Source: Motiliproteus sp. MSK22-1 (lineage in GTDB: Bacteria > Pseudomonadota > Gammaproteobacteria > Pseudomonadales > Balneatricaceae). Taken from it: a stretch of DNA of 64,000 bases. Under the pieces are notes generated by a model. It ran no database searches, had not been told where the DNA came from, and worked only from the letters and a program-made list of their open reading frames with translations. Below, piece by piece: positions 1 to 8,488 of this stretch. Each line of letters starts with the position of its first letter. Positions within the stretch are counted from its first letter, which is position 1. A program made the position numbers and the translations under genes. The stretch spans positions 124,001 to 188,000 of the forward strand of contig NZ_MIEQ01000046.1 in NCBI RefSeq assembly GCF_001968815.1, written 5' to 3'.

Positions 1-1
1 G

Positions 2-145
2 ATAATCGTCACCGCTCGATCTTGTAACAATATCGGTAGCCTTGGCGGAGTTGGTATTTCGATGCTGACATCCAGCAAGAGGACAGGGAAGATATGGAGT
101 TCCGAATATCTTGTTAAAGGTGTTCTTTCACCACCAGGACAGTAG
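2..145 (+). CDS. possible 3' end of an unrecognised gene (left-truncated)
   Basis: One plus-strand frame is open from the window edge for 47 codons to a TAG stop, ending in Ser-Pro-Pro-Gly-Gln. Nothing in the translation is recognisable, and an open frame of this length can occur by chance. It is listed only because a gene entering from the left cannot be excluded. The neighbouring yccA gene runs the opposite way and its terminator lies just beyond. Confidence 0.2.
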   Translation: MIVTARSCNNIGSLGGVGISMLTSSKRTGKIWSSEYLVKGVLSPPGQ

Positions 146-174
146 TAACAGGAACAACAGGGAAACAATAAAAA

Positions 175-206
175 GGTCGGTTGCGCAGACTCCTGAACGA
201 CCGACC
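175..206 (-). terminator. terminator of the yccA gene
   Basis: GGTCGGT (175-181) pairs with ACCGACC (200-206), and two further pairs are possible inside. Read on the minus strand the stem is followed by TTTTTATTGTTT, the layout of a Rho-independent terminator. It sits about 35 bases past the yccA stop codon. Confidence 0.55.
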
Positions 207-240
207 CTGTAGACTCTCAATCTGATTTAACGGAGTTGAC

Positions 241-909
241 TTACTCTCCTGAATTCATAAAGCCCAGCAGGTGCAACAAGCTGGTAAACAGGTTGAATAT
301 GGCTACATAAAGAGTAACGGTTGCCATAATGTAGTTAGTTTCTCCACCGCGAATGATGTCGCTGGTCTGGTATAGGATCAGACCGCTCATCAGCAGTACA
401 AACATGGCGGATACTGCAAGCGACAGTATCGGCATTTCAAAAAACACCGCTCCCAGCCCTGCAACAAACGCCACCAATATTCCGGCCGTCAAAAACCCAC
501 CCATGAAGTTGAAGTCTTTTTGGCTGGTCAAAGCATAAGCGGATAAGCCAATAAAAATAACAGCGGTTCCTCCCATGGCAGTCATTACTATCTGAGAACC
601 ATTACTCATCGCCAGATAAGCATTGATGATCGGACCCAATGTGTAGCCCATGAATCCTGTCAGAGCAAAGACACACAACAGACCAATACCGCTGTTGCGA
701 AATTTAGTCGTTAAAAACAACAAACCAAAGTAACCTACCAGCGTAATAATAATGCCGGGATGAGATAAGTTTAATGCTGCAGCAGCCCCTGCTGTCAGAG
801 CGCTGAATAACAAAGTCATGGAGAGCAGGGCATAGGTATTGCGTAGAACCTTGTTAATTTCTAACGTTTGAGTCTGCCCACTAGATGCAAGGACTTTGGT
901 TGTTTCCAT
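241..909 (-). CDS. yccA: Bax inhibitor-1/YccA family inner-membrane protein
   Basis: The 222-residue protein is almost wholly hydrophobic, with about seven predicted membrane segments after a polar N-terminus of roughly 25 residues. The pattern of segments and the C-terminal stretch ending LFTSLLHLLGF are typical of the BI-1/YccA family. In E. coli YccA interacts with the FtsH/HflKC protease and protects SecY; the same role here is inference. The ATG start has a GGAAG ribosome-binding site seven bases upstream. The gene stands alone, with its own terminator. Confidence 0.88.
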   Translation of the reverse strand: METTKVLASSGQTQTLEINKVLRNTYALLSMTLLFSALTAGAAAALNLSHPGIIITLVGYFGLLFLTTKFRNSGIGLLCVFALTGFMGYTLGPIINAYLAMSNGSQIVMTAMGGTAVIFIGLSAYALTSQKDFNFMGGFLTAGILVAFVAGLGAVFFEMPILSLAVSAMFVLLMSGLILYQTSDIIRGGETNYIMATVTLYVAIFNLFTSLLHLLGFMNSGE

Positions 910-1032
910 GGTGAAGCTTCCTGTTAATCAATGATATTGCCGGGTTAAATAATTTGCTGGATTAATATGCAGTCAGATCAAGCTGGGAAAACCGCCCGGG
1001 AATGGGCGGTTAATGTTCTGCCTCAAATAAAT

Positions 1033-1476
1033 CTACTCGCAAGGATAATGAGGCTTCAATGCCTTATAAATTTGAGTGGTTAATGTTTTAGCTGCCCCTG
1101 CTGGCAGTGACAGTTGTTTTGAAACGATATTGGCAATACGACGCTGCGACTCGTCACCTGTTTCGCAAAAAAGTCTAAAAGACTCTGAGGGGCCTGACTC
1201 TGTCTTGCCAATTCTGGTCCGATAAGCTCTTTCCACAAATGCAGACTGCTTACCACCTCCTGTTGTAGCTATTTCATTATCGGTAACAAATGCTCCGGTC
1301 AGAACCCCCTGGAGATAGTAGCGACAGGACTGAGCACTATCCTGCTCGGGGTTCGCAGTTAATGCCTGACAGGATTCAAGTAATTGCTGATTGTCATCTA
1401 CGTTATTACCTCCCATTGAAAAAGCAGAAAACGATACGAACGAGGTCATTAGTAATAAATAGGCGCTAGCTTTCAC
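1033..1476 (-). CDS. small exported protein, Rap1a/Tai-like
   Basis: The product has 147 residues with an N-terminal signal-like segment ending around Ser-Ala-Phe-Ser. The mature part has four cysteines and a CxxYLxGVLxGAF element, which resembles the Rap1a/Tai immunity-protein family; the family call is tentative. The start is GTG, with GGGAG seven bases upstream, and it overlaps the end of nhaA by 11 bases, so the two are probably co-translated. No type VI effector lies nearby, so an immunity role is not supported. Its function is unknown. Confidence 0.65.
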   Translation of the reverse strand: MKASAYLLLMTSFVSFSAFSMGGNNVDDNQQLLESCQALTANPEQDSAQSCRYYLQGVLTGAFVTDNEIATTGGGKQSAFVERAYRTRIGKTESGPSESFRLFCETGDESQRRIANIVSKQLSLPAGAAKTLTTQIYKALKPHYPCE

Positions 1477-2677
1477 TGAGTTGCTCCCGTAGCTTCTTTT
1501 TCGGTTGTGAGCGCGCTATCAACATGGACCCTGCTAATGCCGCACACAGAGATCCAACAAGCACACCCAGTTTTACATCTATCAGGTAGTCAATACCTTG
1601 AGTCTCGAATGCTAAAGACCCGATAAACAGACTCATGGTGAAACCAATACCGCAGAGCACGGTTACTGCATAGAACTGTAACCAGGTTGCACCTTCCGGC
1701 AGTTTTGCCAGGCCCATTTTTATGGCGATCCAGCAGGCACCAAATATCCCCACTTGCTTACCAATAAATAAGCCAAGGGCAATACCTAAAGGAATAGGGT
1801 TAAGTAGCGAGTCTATAGAAACTCCCGTTAACGATACGCCAGCATTGGCAAAAGCAAATAATGGCAATATCGCAAACGCAACCCAGGGATGTAACGAATG
1901 CTCAAGATGAGGCAGCATCGGATAGCCATCATTATTCTCAAGCTTTAAGGGAATAAACCAGGCAACGGCGAAACCTGCCAGGGTTGCATGAACTCCAGAC
2001 TTAAGCACAGCAACCCATACGATAATACCGATAACGATATAGGCAGCCTGACTTCTGACTGAGCAGCGATTTAATACAAAAAGAGAAATCAAGCCGACTG
2101 CGGCCACGGAAAAAGAGAGAAATGACAATTCGCTCGAATAGAAGACTGCTATAATCAGAATAGCGCCTATGTCATCAAATATAGCGACCGATAACAGAAA
2201 GAGCTTTAATGAAATGGGGATTCGATTACCAAAGAGGCTAAAGATACCCAAAGCGAAAGCAATATCTGTAGCTGACGGAATAGCCCAGCCTTGCACGGCT
2301 ACGGAGTCATGCTGATTTAAAGCAAAATAGATCAGTGCTGGCGCAATAATTCCTGCCAAAGCCCCGATCCCCGGAAGCACTACCTGGACAGGAGAGGATA
2401 AATGGCCAGTAAATACTTCTCGCTTTATTTCAAGACCGACCAAGAAGAAGAATACCGCCATTAACCCGTCGTTAATCCATAATAACAAGGGCTTGGCAAT
2501 ATCAAGCTCGCCCACACGTATTTGCAGCGGTGTCGCCAGAAAGCCTTCGTAGAAACCGGCAAGGGGACTATTGGCTAAAATCATTGCCGTAACAGCCATC
2601 AGCACCAACAGTACACCCCCTGCTGATTCGTGCTGAATTAGACTTTTAAAGGACATTGTACTTTTTTGAGCAGTCAT
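1466..2677 (-). CDS. nhaA: Na+/H+ antiporter NhaA
   Basis: NhaA is an inner-membrane antiporter that expels Na+ or Li+ in exchange for two protons, important in salty or alkaline conditions. The sequence follows E. coli NhaA closely: LLWINDGLMAVFFFLVGLEIKRE, a PSATDIAFALG segment with the conserved Asp, the AIFDDIGAI segment with the paired aspartates of the transport site, and a late GKQVGI lysine. About 12 membrane segments are expected. The ATG chosen gives 403 residues; an in-frame GTG lies three codons upstream. nhaR is divergent, and the small exported protein downstream overlaps its 3' end. Confidence 0.95.
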   Translation of the reverse strand: MTAQKSTMSFKSLIQHESAGGVLLVLMAVTAMILANSPLAGFYEGFLATPLQIRVGELDIAKPLLLWINDGLMAVFFFLVGLEIKREVFTGHLSSPVQVVLPGIGALAGIIAPALIYFALNQHDSVAVQGWAIPSATDIAFALGIFSLFGNRIPISLKLFLLSVAIFDDIGAILIIAVFYSSELSFLSFSVAAVGLISLFVLNRCSVRSQAAYIVIGIIVWVAVLKSGVHATLAGFAVAWFIPLKLENNDGYPMLPHLEHSLHPWVAFAILPLFAFANAGVSLTGVSIDSLLNPIPLGIALGLFIGKQVGIFGACWIAIKMGLAKLPEGATWLQFYAVTVLCGIGFTMSLFIGSLAFETQGIDYLIDVKLGVLVGSLCAALAGSMLIARSQPKKKLREQLSES

Positions 2678-2732
2678 ATCTTCCACATATCCATGAATTA
2701 AGGTTACTTATAGCTTAGTTGTTGACATCTGT

Positions 2733-2772
2733 ATATTCGAATATAATTTAATTATTCATCGAAATATTCGAA
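2733..2772. promoter_or_regulatory. candidate NhaR operator between nhaA and nhaR
   Basis: A perfect 14-bp palindrome, TATATTCGAATATA, lies at 2733-2746. Its half, ATATTCGAA, recurs as an exact direct repeat at 2764-2772. The two ATATTCGAA copies start 30 bp apart, about three helical turns, so a LysR-type multimer could bind both on one face. The position between the divergent nhaA and nhaR genes fits NhaR control of both. Confidence 0.5.
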
Positions 2773-2784
2773 GGCCTTGGTCAT

Positions 2785-3687
2785 ATGACCCCCCTGAATT
2801 ATAACCATCTCTACTATTTTTATGCTGTCGCTACAGACGGCAGCATTACCAAGGCCAGCACAAGACTGCATTTAAAGCCGCAAACAATCAGCGGCCAAAT
2901 AAGTAGCTTTGAGGCACACATTGGCGTTGAGCTGTTTGACCGCAGGGGGAAAACCCTCCATCTTTCTGAAATAGGTCGTTTAATTTATGGGTACGCTGAA
3001 GAGATTTTCCAGCTTGGTGATGAACTAAAAGCTGTTCTAAAAACTCAGGAACCCGCTCGCTGGCAAACCTTCACCATAGGAGTAACGGATGCAATACCAA
3101 AAGCTCTGGCGTATAAATTGATCAGCCCGGCATTAAACATGGCAGAACCGGTACGACTTATTTGCAATGAAGGCGATCAGGATAGCCTGCTGGCTGATCT
3201 GGCGGTCAATAGACTGGACCTGGTGTTAACAGATCAACCCCTTCCAGCTGGCGGTCACATCAAGGCTTACAATCATGGACTGGCAGAGAGCGGTTTTACA
3301 TTTTTTGCAGCAGCGAAACTTGCCTCAGTATGCAAAGAAAGCTTCCCCAAGTCACTATCAGGACAGCCTTTTTTGCTGCAGGGTAAAAAGTCTGCTGCCA
3401 GACAGCGTCTTTCATCGTGGTTTGAAAAGTACGATATTGTTCCCAGGATTATCGCTGAGTTTGACGACAGCGCACTGATGAAATCATTCGGACAAGAGGG
3501 ATACGGCGCCTTTGCTGCACCAACACTGATGGAGAAGATGATCGTTTCCCAGTTTAATGTTGAAATTATCGGCCGCACAGAGGAAATCAAAGAACATTAT
3601 TATGCCATCTCTCCAGATCGGCGGCTCAAGCATCCAGCAATCGTGGAAATAGTTAACGCCGCAACGGCGGCAACGATTGAAACCTGA
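2785..3687 (+). CDS. nhaR: LysR-family transcriptional activator NhaR
   Basis: This 300-residue LysR regulator begins LNYNHLYYFYAVATDGSITKAS, very like E. coli NhaR (INYNHLYYFWHV). The N-terminal winged helix-turn-helix spans about residues 5-65 and includes LKPQTISGQI; a type 2 periplasmic-binding-fold effector domain follows. NhaR activates nhaA in response to Na+. The divergent arrangement with nhaA across a 107-bp region with repeated sites supports the assignment. Confidence 0.9.
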   Translation: MTPLNYNHLYYFYAVATDGSITKASTRLHLKPQTISGQISSFEAHIGVELFDRRGKTLHLSEIGRLIYGYAEEIFQLGDELKAVLKTQEPARWQTFTIGVTDAIPKALAYKLISPALNMAEPVRLICNEGDQDSLLADLAVNRLDLVLTDQPLPAGGHIKAYNHGLAESGFTFFAAAKLASVCKESFPKSLSGQPFLLQGKKSAARQRLSSWFEKYDIVPRIIAEFDDSALMKSFGQEGYGAFAAPTLMEKMIVSQFNVEIIGRTEEIKEHYYAISPDRRLKHPAIVEIVNAATAATIET

Positions 3688-3803
3688 GAAATTGAGCAAG
3701 CTTAGATAGACACACCTAATTAAGCTCCTGCTGTTGATCCCACGTTAACAGAGCACTCTGGTTATCTTTCTGCTGATGATATTTAAACCAATCGTATGAT
3801 AAT

Positions 3804-3811
3804 ATACGTAT
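3804..3811. promoter_or_regulatory. ATACGTAT palindrome before the KfrA-like gene
   Basis: An 8-bp palindrome lies in an A/T-rich stretch with related CGTAT, TAATAT and ATGTAT elements, directly ahead of the KfrA-like start. KfrA proteins of plasmids repress their own promoters by binding repeats there, so this may be an autoregulatory site. The evidence is position and symmetry only. Confidence 0.25.
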
Positions 3812-3835
3812 TAAATAATATGTATGGTGTATTTT

Positions 3836-4717
3836 ATGGGCAAGTCAACCTATGATTTGGTCTTTGAGACAGCAGACGAGCTGCTTAAAGAAGGGATTAG
3901 ACCTTCTCAGCAAAATGTACGAGCCCGTACGGGAAAGGGTAGTGCAACAACTATACACAAGGCTTTGAATGATTGGTGGCAAGGCCTGAGTGCCAGAATT
4001 TATCCTACCGATGACAGTAACGAATTGCCGGAATTTCTGACCTCAGCTGTTGCTGATATTTGGAATCAAGCTCAACAGAGAGCTCAACACCAACTGCTAG
4101 AGCAACAAAAAAACCTTAAGCAAGAAGCAGAAGTAGAACGAAAAGCGATGGATGCCGCTAAGACAGAGGCAAGAGAGAAAATAGAACAGCTGGTTGTTAA
4201 GCTTGATAGGGCATATCAAACAATTGAGCAGTTACAGAATAATCTGGAGCAATCCAGAAAAGAAAACCTGGAGCTTGAACGAAGTTTAATTAAAGAAAGC
4301 GCACTCCTTGCTGAGCACCAACGGGAAATAAAATCGCAAGAGAAAGTGATCTGCAAGATGGAGCTACAACTGATCGAGCAAGATTCAGCAATACTGGAGC
4401 AGTCTAGAACTAACGCGAATAATTCATCTTATATTATTGATAATAAAGAAAACATAGAGAACTCTTCTGCCTCTCTTGTGTGTGAAAATGAAAATCTTAA
4501 ATCAGCAATATCAAAACTTGATACAAAGTTAGCAGAAAGAGAAGCGCTGCTTTCCAGCAGCCAGGATGAATTACTGGATGCAAAAAGACGTTACTACCGG
4601 TTAGAAAGCGGCCTGGAGAGTGATGCCGCACTCAAAGAAGCTTCATTCCAAGAGGAAATTAACGCTAAGAATCGCGAAATAGAGCGCCTACTGGCACTAG
4701 TGGCCGACAAACGGTAG
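3836..4717 (+). CDS. KfrA-like DNA-binding protein with long coiled coil
   Basis: The first 55 or so residues match the KfrA N-terminal DNA-binding domain (TYDLVFETADELLKEGIRPSQQNVRARTG, then GSATTIHKALNDWW). The rest, about residues 75-290, is a Glu/Lys/Gln-rich heptad pattern typical of an extended coiled coil. KfrA is known from plasmids, where it binds DNA and forms filaments that help segregation; chromosomal homologues are less well understood. An alternative ATG lies four codons upstream. No partition or plasmid replication genes are near. It is about 11 kb from the dif site, so a role in chromosome organisation is possible but speculative. Confidence 0.7.
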   Translation: MGKSTYDLVFETADELLKEGIRPSQQNVRARTGKGSATTIHKALNDWWQGLSARIYPTDDSNELPEFLTSAVADIWNQAQQRAQHQLLEQQKNLKQEAEVERKAMDAAKTEAREKIEQLVVKLDRAYQTIEQLQNNLEQSRKENLELERSLIKESALLAEHQREIKSQEKVICKMELQLIEQDSAILEQSRTNANNSSYIIDNKENIENSSASLVCENENLKSAISKLDTKLAEREALLSSSQDELLDAKRRYYRLESGLESDAALKEASFQEEINAKNREIERLLALVADKR

Positions 4718-4811
4718 GATTGCGCTAGCCGTTAGCAAGACCCTAAAGCACTCGGACTCTTCCAGTCGATAATTTATTGTTTTTCAAAAGCCAGGACGTT
4801 TTGGTCAACGA

Positions 4812-5267
4812 ATGAATATTTCTTTATCCAACAGCCTAAGGGCAACAGAGGTTCTGCGAATAGTTAAGGATGCTGCCTCAGACTCTACGCTCTGCTGTCA
4901 AAGCGAACGGCAGTTTGCATTAGTTAAAATTGCGCTATTGAAATCTCAGAGAGCTGACCTGAGCATCCAGCTGCAGGATGCCCAGGGTTCCCTGTTGAAG
5001 CAGGTCATTCCCCGACGGAAAAACAAGCCAGAGTCACCAGCATCAGAGGAACTTTCTAATTCACAAATCAAAGCCATCAAAACACTTGAAAGTGCTTTCA
5101 GGCAGTGTCAGGCAGAGAAGCTTTCAATTGTCGGTTTCAGTGATGGACTTGTCGCTTTACCGGAAAAGCTGGGGCTATCTTTAGCCGTGCTCAGCTCAAC
5201 ATCGGCGTTAGATGTTGATGCCAGCGACGTCTACAAGGGATTTGAGTCGGATTGTGATGAAGATTAA
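4812..5267 (+). CDS. hypothetical protein
   Basis: A 151-residue mostly helical soluble protein with no signal peptide or membrane segment and an acidic C-terminal tail. No family was recognised. It follows the KfrA-like gene on the same strand after 94 bases, so the two could be co-transcribed, although the ribosome-binding site is weak. Confidence 0.5.
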   Translation: MNISLSNSLRATEVLRIVKDAASDSTLCCQSERQFALVKIALLKSQRADLSIQLQDAQGSLLKQVIPRRKNKPESPASEELSNSQIKAIKTLESAFRQCQAEKLSIVGFSDGLVALPEKLGLSLAVLSSTSALDVDASDVYKGFESDCDED

Positions 5268-5330
5268 GACTGTTGATGATGAGCAGTATAGCATAAGCAG
5301 TAATAGCGAAAGGGCACAGGACGGTAGCCA

Positions 5331-5361
5331 CAAAAAAGGCCAAGTTGAATGCTCGGCCTTT
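5331..5361 (-). terminator. terminator of the hibernation factor gene
   Basis: AAAGGCC (5335-5341) pairs with GGCCTTT (5355-5361). Read on the minus strand the stem runs straight into TTTTTT. It lies 34 bases past the stop of the gene at 5395-5772. Confidence 0.65.
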
Positions 5362-5394
5362 ATGGATGATTAACCATAAATCAAGATTCAAGAG

Positions 5395-5772
5395 CTAAAC
5401 TTCTTCTGAATACTCTTCCGCTTCCAGCTCTTCATCAGTAACAGAATCAGCAATGATCTCTTGATGCTTGAGGCCAATACCTCTTTTATTGGACTGTTTT
5501 TCCTTGGCTTTTGTGAGCTGACGCTCCACTTTCCCACCAAGCGCATCAATAGCGGCATATAGGTTATCGCCTTTAGCTTTGGCAAACAGCTCTTTACCAT
5601 TGACATGAAATGAAGCCTCAACAAGATCACCCTGGGCGTCTTTGTCGATGATTATATTCATTCGGGTGACTTTTTCGTAGTGATCTCCCTGGCGAAGGAG
5701 TCGAGAGGAAATGTGCTCTCTGACAGAGTCTGAAATTTTCGCTTCATGCCGGGCAGAAATATTAAGATGCAT
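5395..5772 (-). CDS. raiA: ribosome hibernation/stress factor, HPF-RaiA family
   Basis: HPF/RaiA proteins bind the 30S decoding region of idle ribosomes in stationary phase. The 125-residue product has the family's beta-alpha-beta-beta-beta-alpha pattern: NISARHEAKISDSVREHISSRL, then IIIDKDAQGDLVEASFHVNGKELFAKAKGDNLYAAIDALGGKVERQL. An acidic tail of about 15 residues resembles RaiA (YfiA) more than short HPF. The ATG chosen has AGGA eight bases upstream; a longer TTG-started version is unlikely. It stands alone, not in the rpoN operon where hpf is often found. Confidence 0.85.
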   Translation of the reverse strand: MHLNISARHEAKISDSVREHISSRLLRQGDHYEKVTRMNIIIDKDAQGDLVEASFHVNGKELFAKAKGDNLYAAIDALGGKVERQLTKAKEKQSNKRGIGLKHQEIIADSVTDEELEAEEYSEEV

Positions 5773-5889
5773 AAATTGTATCCTTATCAACTTGTATGGA
5801 AATAAACGCTTTCAAGCGGTTTTGCTCTCCTTTTCCTTGGTGTTGAACGACGGAGTGGTAAACAAACTTGCATTCTTAAGTCATTTATA

Positions 5890-5923
5890 TAGCAACCTGT
5901 AAGCTGTCGTCTACAGGTTGCTA
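5890..5923. repeat. 12-bp perfect stem-loop upstream of the hibernation factor gene
   Basis: Arms 5890-5901 and 5912-5923 are exact complements around a 10-base loop, with a run of seven A on the plus-strand side. On the minus strand the T-run comes before the stem, so it is not a canonical terminator for the gene ending at 5939. It may still separate that gene from the downstream hibernation factor gene, or act in its leader. Confidence 0.4.
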
Positions 5924-5938
5924 AAAAAAGTTGCCAAT

Positions 5939-6706
5939 TTAGCCTAAGAATGTGCGTGTATCTTCGATTACGCTGCTGTGAGGAAGTTCAACAAGCTTGA
6001 TTAACTCAAGCGTGTCGGAGGACGTATCAAAAAGCCCCAGACTAAAATCATGGGTAGTCAGTCGATAGCGCAACATATAATTTTCTGCGGAGAAGGAGAG
6101 GGCAATAGTCCCGCCAGATTCTCCTTCAATTCGAGGCTCCGTCTTTATATCAACGGAATGGTAGTTCAGGTGCTTAAAGCTGGTACCCAATAATTGATTG
6201 AGAATATAGTCATGCTTGAGAAGTTTTTGTACTCTCCGTCCATTGCTGAGATCTTTGATCTGATAACCGAACCCCTTATTAACCACCTTGTAACTCAATT
6301 CAGTTCCCGTAATCGTATTTTTGAGACTCATCCGCAGTCTGTCTTTGCTGATAAATTCCGTTGTTGGTACCCAGGCCTCCCAAGAGGATCGAGGACAGAA
6401 CTGCTCCAGAATTTCCAGAACCTGCATACAGTTTTCACGAAAAACATCAGGATCAGCTTCATGCTGATAACGCCAATAATTGCCAGTTCGAGCTTCAAAT
6501 CCTGCAAAGCCTGTATCGCCCAATTCATCAATACATAAACCAGGCTCTTTAAGATCATTACAGGCTGAACTGGGCTTTAGCAGACCGTCACTTATCTCTC
6601 CCCATTCGATTTTTTTCTCAAAAAGTTCGCCGCTACGGTAGCGAACCCGAAGTCCTTCGGCAGGCAAGTCTTCGGGTTTAATATGTATCATCACATGAGC
6701 TGCCAT
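5939..6706 (-). CDS. hypothetical protein
   Basis: A 255-residue soluble protein with no signal peptide and no family I can name. It has five cysteines and alternates charged and hydrophobic stretches as an alpha/beta protein would. The ATG start has GAGGAGA seven bases upstream. It is probably a single-gene transcript. Confidence 0.6.
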   Translation of the reverse strand: MAAHVMIHIKPEDLPAEGLRVRYRSGELFEKKIEWGEISDGLLKPSSACNDLKEPGLCIDELGDTGFAGFEARTGNYWRYQHEADPDVFRENCMQVLEILEQFCPRSSWEAWVPTTEFISKDRLRMSLKNTITGTELSYKVVNKGFGYQIKDLSNGRRVQKLLKHDYILNQLLGTSFKHLNYHSVDIKTEPRIEGESGGTIALSFSAENYMLRYRLTTHDFSLGLFDTSSDTLELIKLVELPHSSVIEDTRTFLG

Positions 6707-6909
6707 TCAGTGATCTCCTCGGTTGTATACTGCTAGCTATAAACATAGCACCTTTCCTGACATTCCACTCGCGAATGCCGAAAATTCTTGTGATTTTAAT
6801 CTGTTATCTAACTATTTGATAATCGACAAAATAATGTTGTTCTGGCAAATGCTTTTTAACTGACAATGATCTAAAATCATTCGAGGCACACTTTCATCGG
6901 AGGAAAAGA

Positions 6910-7542
6910 ATGCTGAATGTGATCACAGTCATGCTTGTTGACGATCATGAGATTGTCAGAGCTGGCTTTCGCCGACTACTCGACAATACGGATGATATAA
7001 GCGTTATTGCAGAAGCGGCGACGGGAGAAGATGCCTACAGCCTTTATCAGGAGCATAGTCCGGATGTTGTAGTCATGGACTTATCGATGCCTCCCGGTGT
7101 CGGCGGCCTTGAAGCCATTAAGCGAATCCTTGCTGTAGCACCTGAAGCAAATATTCTGGTACTTACGGTGCAGGAATGTGAACCTTATCCTTCGAGGGTA
7201 TTGCAGGCAGGGGCCAAGGGCTATCTAACCAAGCGATGTGCACCAGAAGAACTTATTGATGCTGTACGCAAGGTTTATCACGGTAACGAATATGTAGCCC
7301 CTAGTATCCAAAAAGAACTGGATGGCAAAAAGGCATCGAAGCTGAATCTGCTTACAAAACGGGAATTACAGGTATTCACTCAGCTGGCAGGAGGCTCCAG
7401 CGTGGCTCAAATAGCCGATTCGATGTTTATCAGTCAAAAAACAGTTCACGTACATAGATCGAATATTCTTACCAAACTGGAACTGGCCAAAACATCTGAC
7501 CTGATTCATATGGCAATTCGGCATGGAATTGTCGAGGCATAG
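6910..7542 (+). CDS. GacA/UvrY-like response regulator (orphan)
   Basis: The 210-residue protein has an N-terminal receiver domain (acidic DDH near residues 11-13, phosphoacceptor Asp57 in VVVMDLSMP, Lys in GYLTK) and a C-terminal LuxR-type helix-turn-helix (LTKRELQVFTQLAGGSSVAQIADSMFISQKTVHVHRSNI). The linker sequence ILVLTVQECEPYPSRVLQAGAKGYLTK resembles GacA closely. The receiver-to-HTH region is less conserved, and no uvrC or kinase gene adjoins, so it may be a GacA paralogue rather than GacA. GGAGG lies just upstream of the start. Confidence 0.82.
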   Translation: MLNVITVMLVDDHEIVRAGFRRLLDNTDDISVIAEAATGEDAYSLYQEHSPDVVVMDLSMPPGVGGLEAIKRILAVAPEANILVLTVQECEPYPSRVLQAGAKGYLTKRCAPEELIDAVRKVYHGNEYVAPSIQKELDGKKASKLNLLTKRELQVFTQLAGGSSVAQIADSMFISQKTVHVHRSNILTKLELAKTSDLIHMAIRHGIVEA

Positions 7543-7802
7543 ACTTCTATTTCATCCCATGAAAGCTAATCGCAGACGACCTATAAAGCCTCTTACGTCA
7601 TAGCGTTCTTATCAGCAGACATTCTGATCATTTCAGCAACCGATCTCAGGAATGACTAACGGTCACCCTGAACGGTTGCGACAAGGCTTCGGCAGTACTG
7701 AACAATAGCTCCGTGAGCATATTCATAGATAGCCCCAGCTATCACAGAAAAGCTTTACTAAAAATCAACTTATCCACCGGGATACCTACCTGTAAAAATC
7801 GA
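7543..7802. other. gene-free stretch
   Basis: No convincing coding frame or RNA gene is visible here. The stretch lies between the response regulator gene and the tetR promoter. Confidence 0.5.
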
Positions 7803-7844
7803 TTGACAAGATAAGGTCAAAACAATAATGTAACGATCGTTACA
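7803..7844 (+). promoter_or_regulatory. tetR promoter with palindromic operator
   Basis: TTGACA at 7803-7808 is followed after 17 bases by a weak -10, TAATGT. A perfect 16-bp palindrome, TGTAACGATCGTTACA (7829-7844), overlaps the -10. Nearly the same palindrome precedes the transporter gene at 8489, so the TetR protein probably represses both promoters. Confidence 0.7.
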
Positions 7845-7864
7845 ATTTAAAGAGAAGCTAATTT

Positions 7865-8440
7865 ATGCCCAGACCACGTATTTTTGATGAAGACCGTGTA
7901 TTGCAGGATGTGATGAAAGCCTTTTGGCGTAAAGGTTACTTGGCAACCTCAGCAGAAGATTTGGTTAAAGCAAGCGGGTTGGGCCGAAGTAGCTTGTATA
8001 ATACGTTTTCCAGTAAAGCGGCTCTTTTTGAACGCTCACTTGATTGTTATCTAACCTGCACTCGCCAGGTAGCCAAAACACTATCCGATACGGAGGCTTC
8101 ACCAGAAGCAGCAATCAGAGAAGTATTCATATCGGCCCTTGAGCCGGAAGTGCCAGAGCGATTGGGGTGCTTGGTTACTAATACAGCAATTGAGTTGGCA
8201 GGGCAAAATGAGCGGATTGCGAAAATGTTACAGCGCCATTTTGATCTGTTGCGGCAGGCTTTCACCGAGGCGATCAAGCGGGGACAGCGCAACGGTGAAT
8301 TCAATGCAGAGCTTGACCCGACAGGGAGTGCAGAGCTACTGCTTACCTTATTACAAGGAATACGAGTTCAATCAAAATCGGCTACCGATTCTTTGATACT
8401 GGAACGGACAATAGATCAGGCACTTCGTCTTTTGCACTAA
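7865..8440 (+). CDS. TetR/AcrR-family transcriptional repressor
   Basis: The 191-residue protein begins with a TetR helix-turn-helix (about residues 8-55: DVMKAFWRKGYLATSAEDLVKASGLGRSSLYNTFSSKAALF). A helical ligand-binding and dimerisation domain follows. It lies directly upstream of a CynX-type transporter gene on the same strand. Both genes have the same palindrome in their promoter regions, indicating autorepression and control of the transporter. The ligand is unknown. Confidence 0.85.
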   Translation: MPRPRIFDEDRVLQDVMKAFWRKGYLATSAEDLVKASGLGRSSLYNTFSSKAALFERSLDCYLTCTRQVAKTLSDTEASPEAAIREVFISALEPEVPERLGCLVTNTAIELAGQNERIAKMLQRHFDLLRQAFTEAIKRGQRNGEFNAELDPTGSAELLLTLLQGIRVQSKSATDSLILERTIDQALRLLH

Positions 8441-8488
8441 AAAATCACCAAACAGAGAAACCTTTTCTTTACTTATTTTAACCTGTTT

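Noticed and set aside
2723-2748. TTGACA and TATAAT before nhaR
   Set aside because: The spacing is only 14 bases, too short for a standard sigma-70 promoter.
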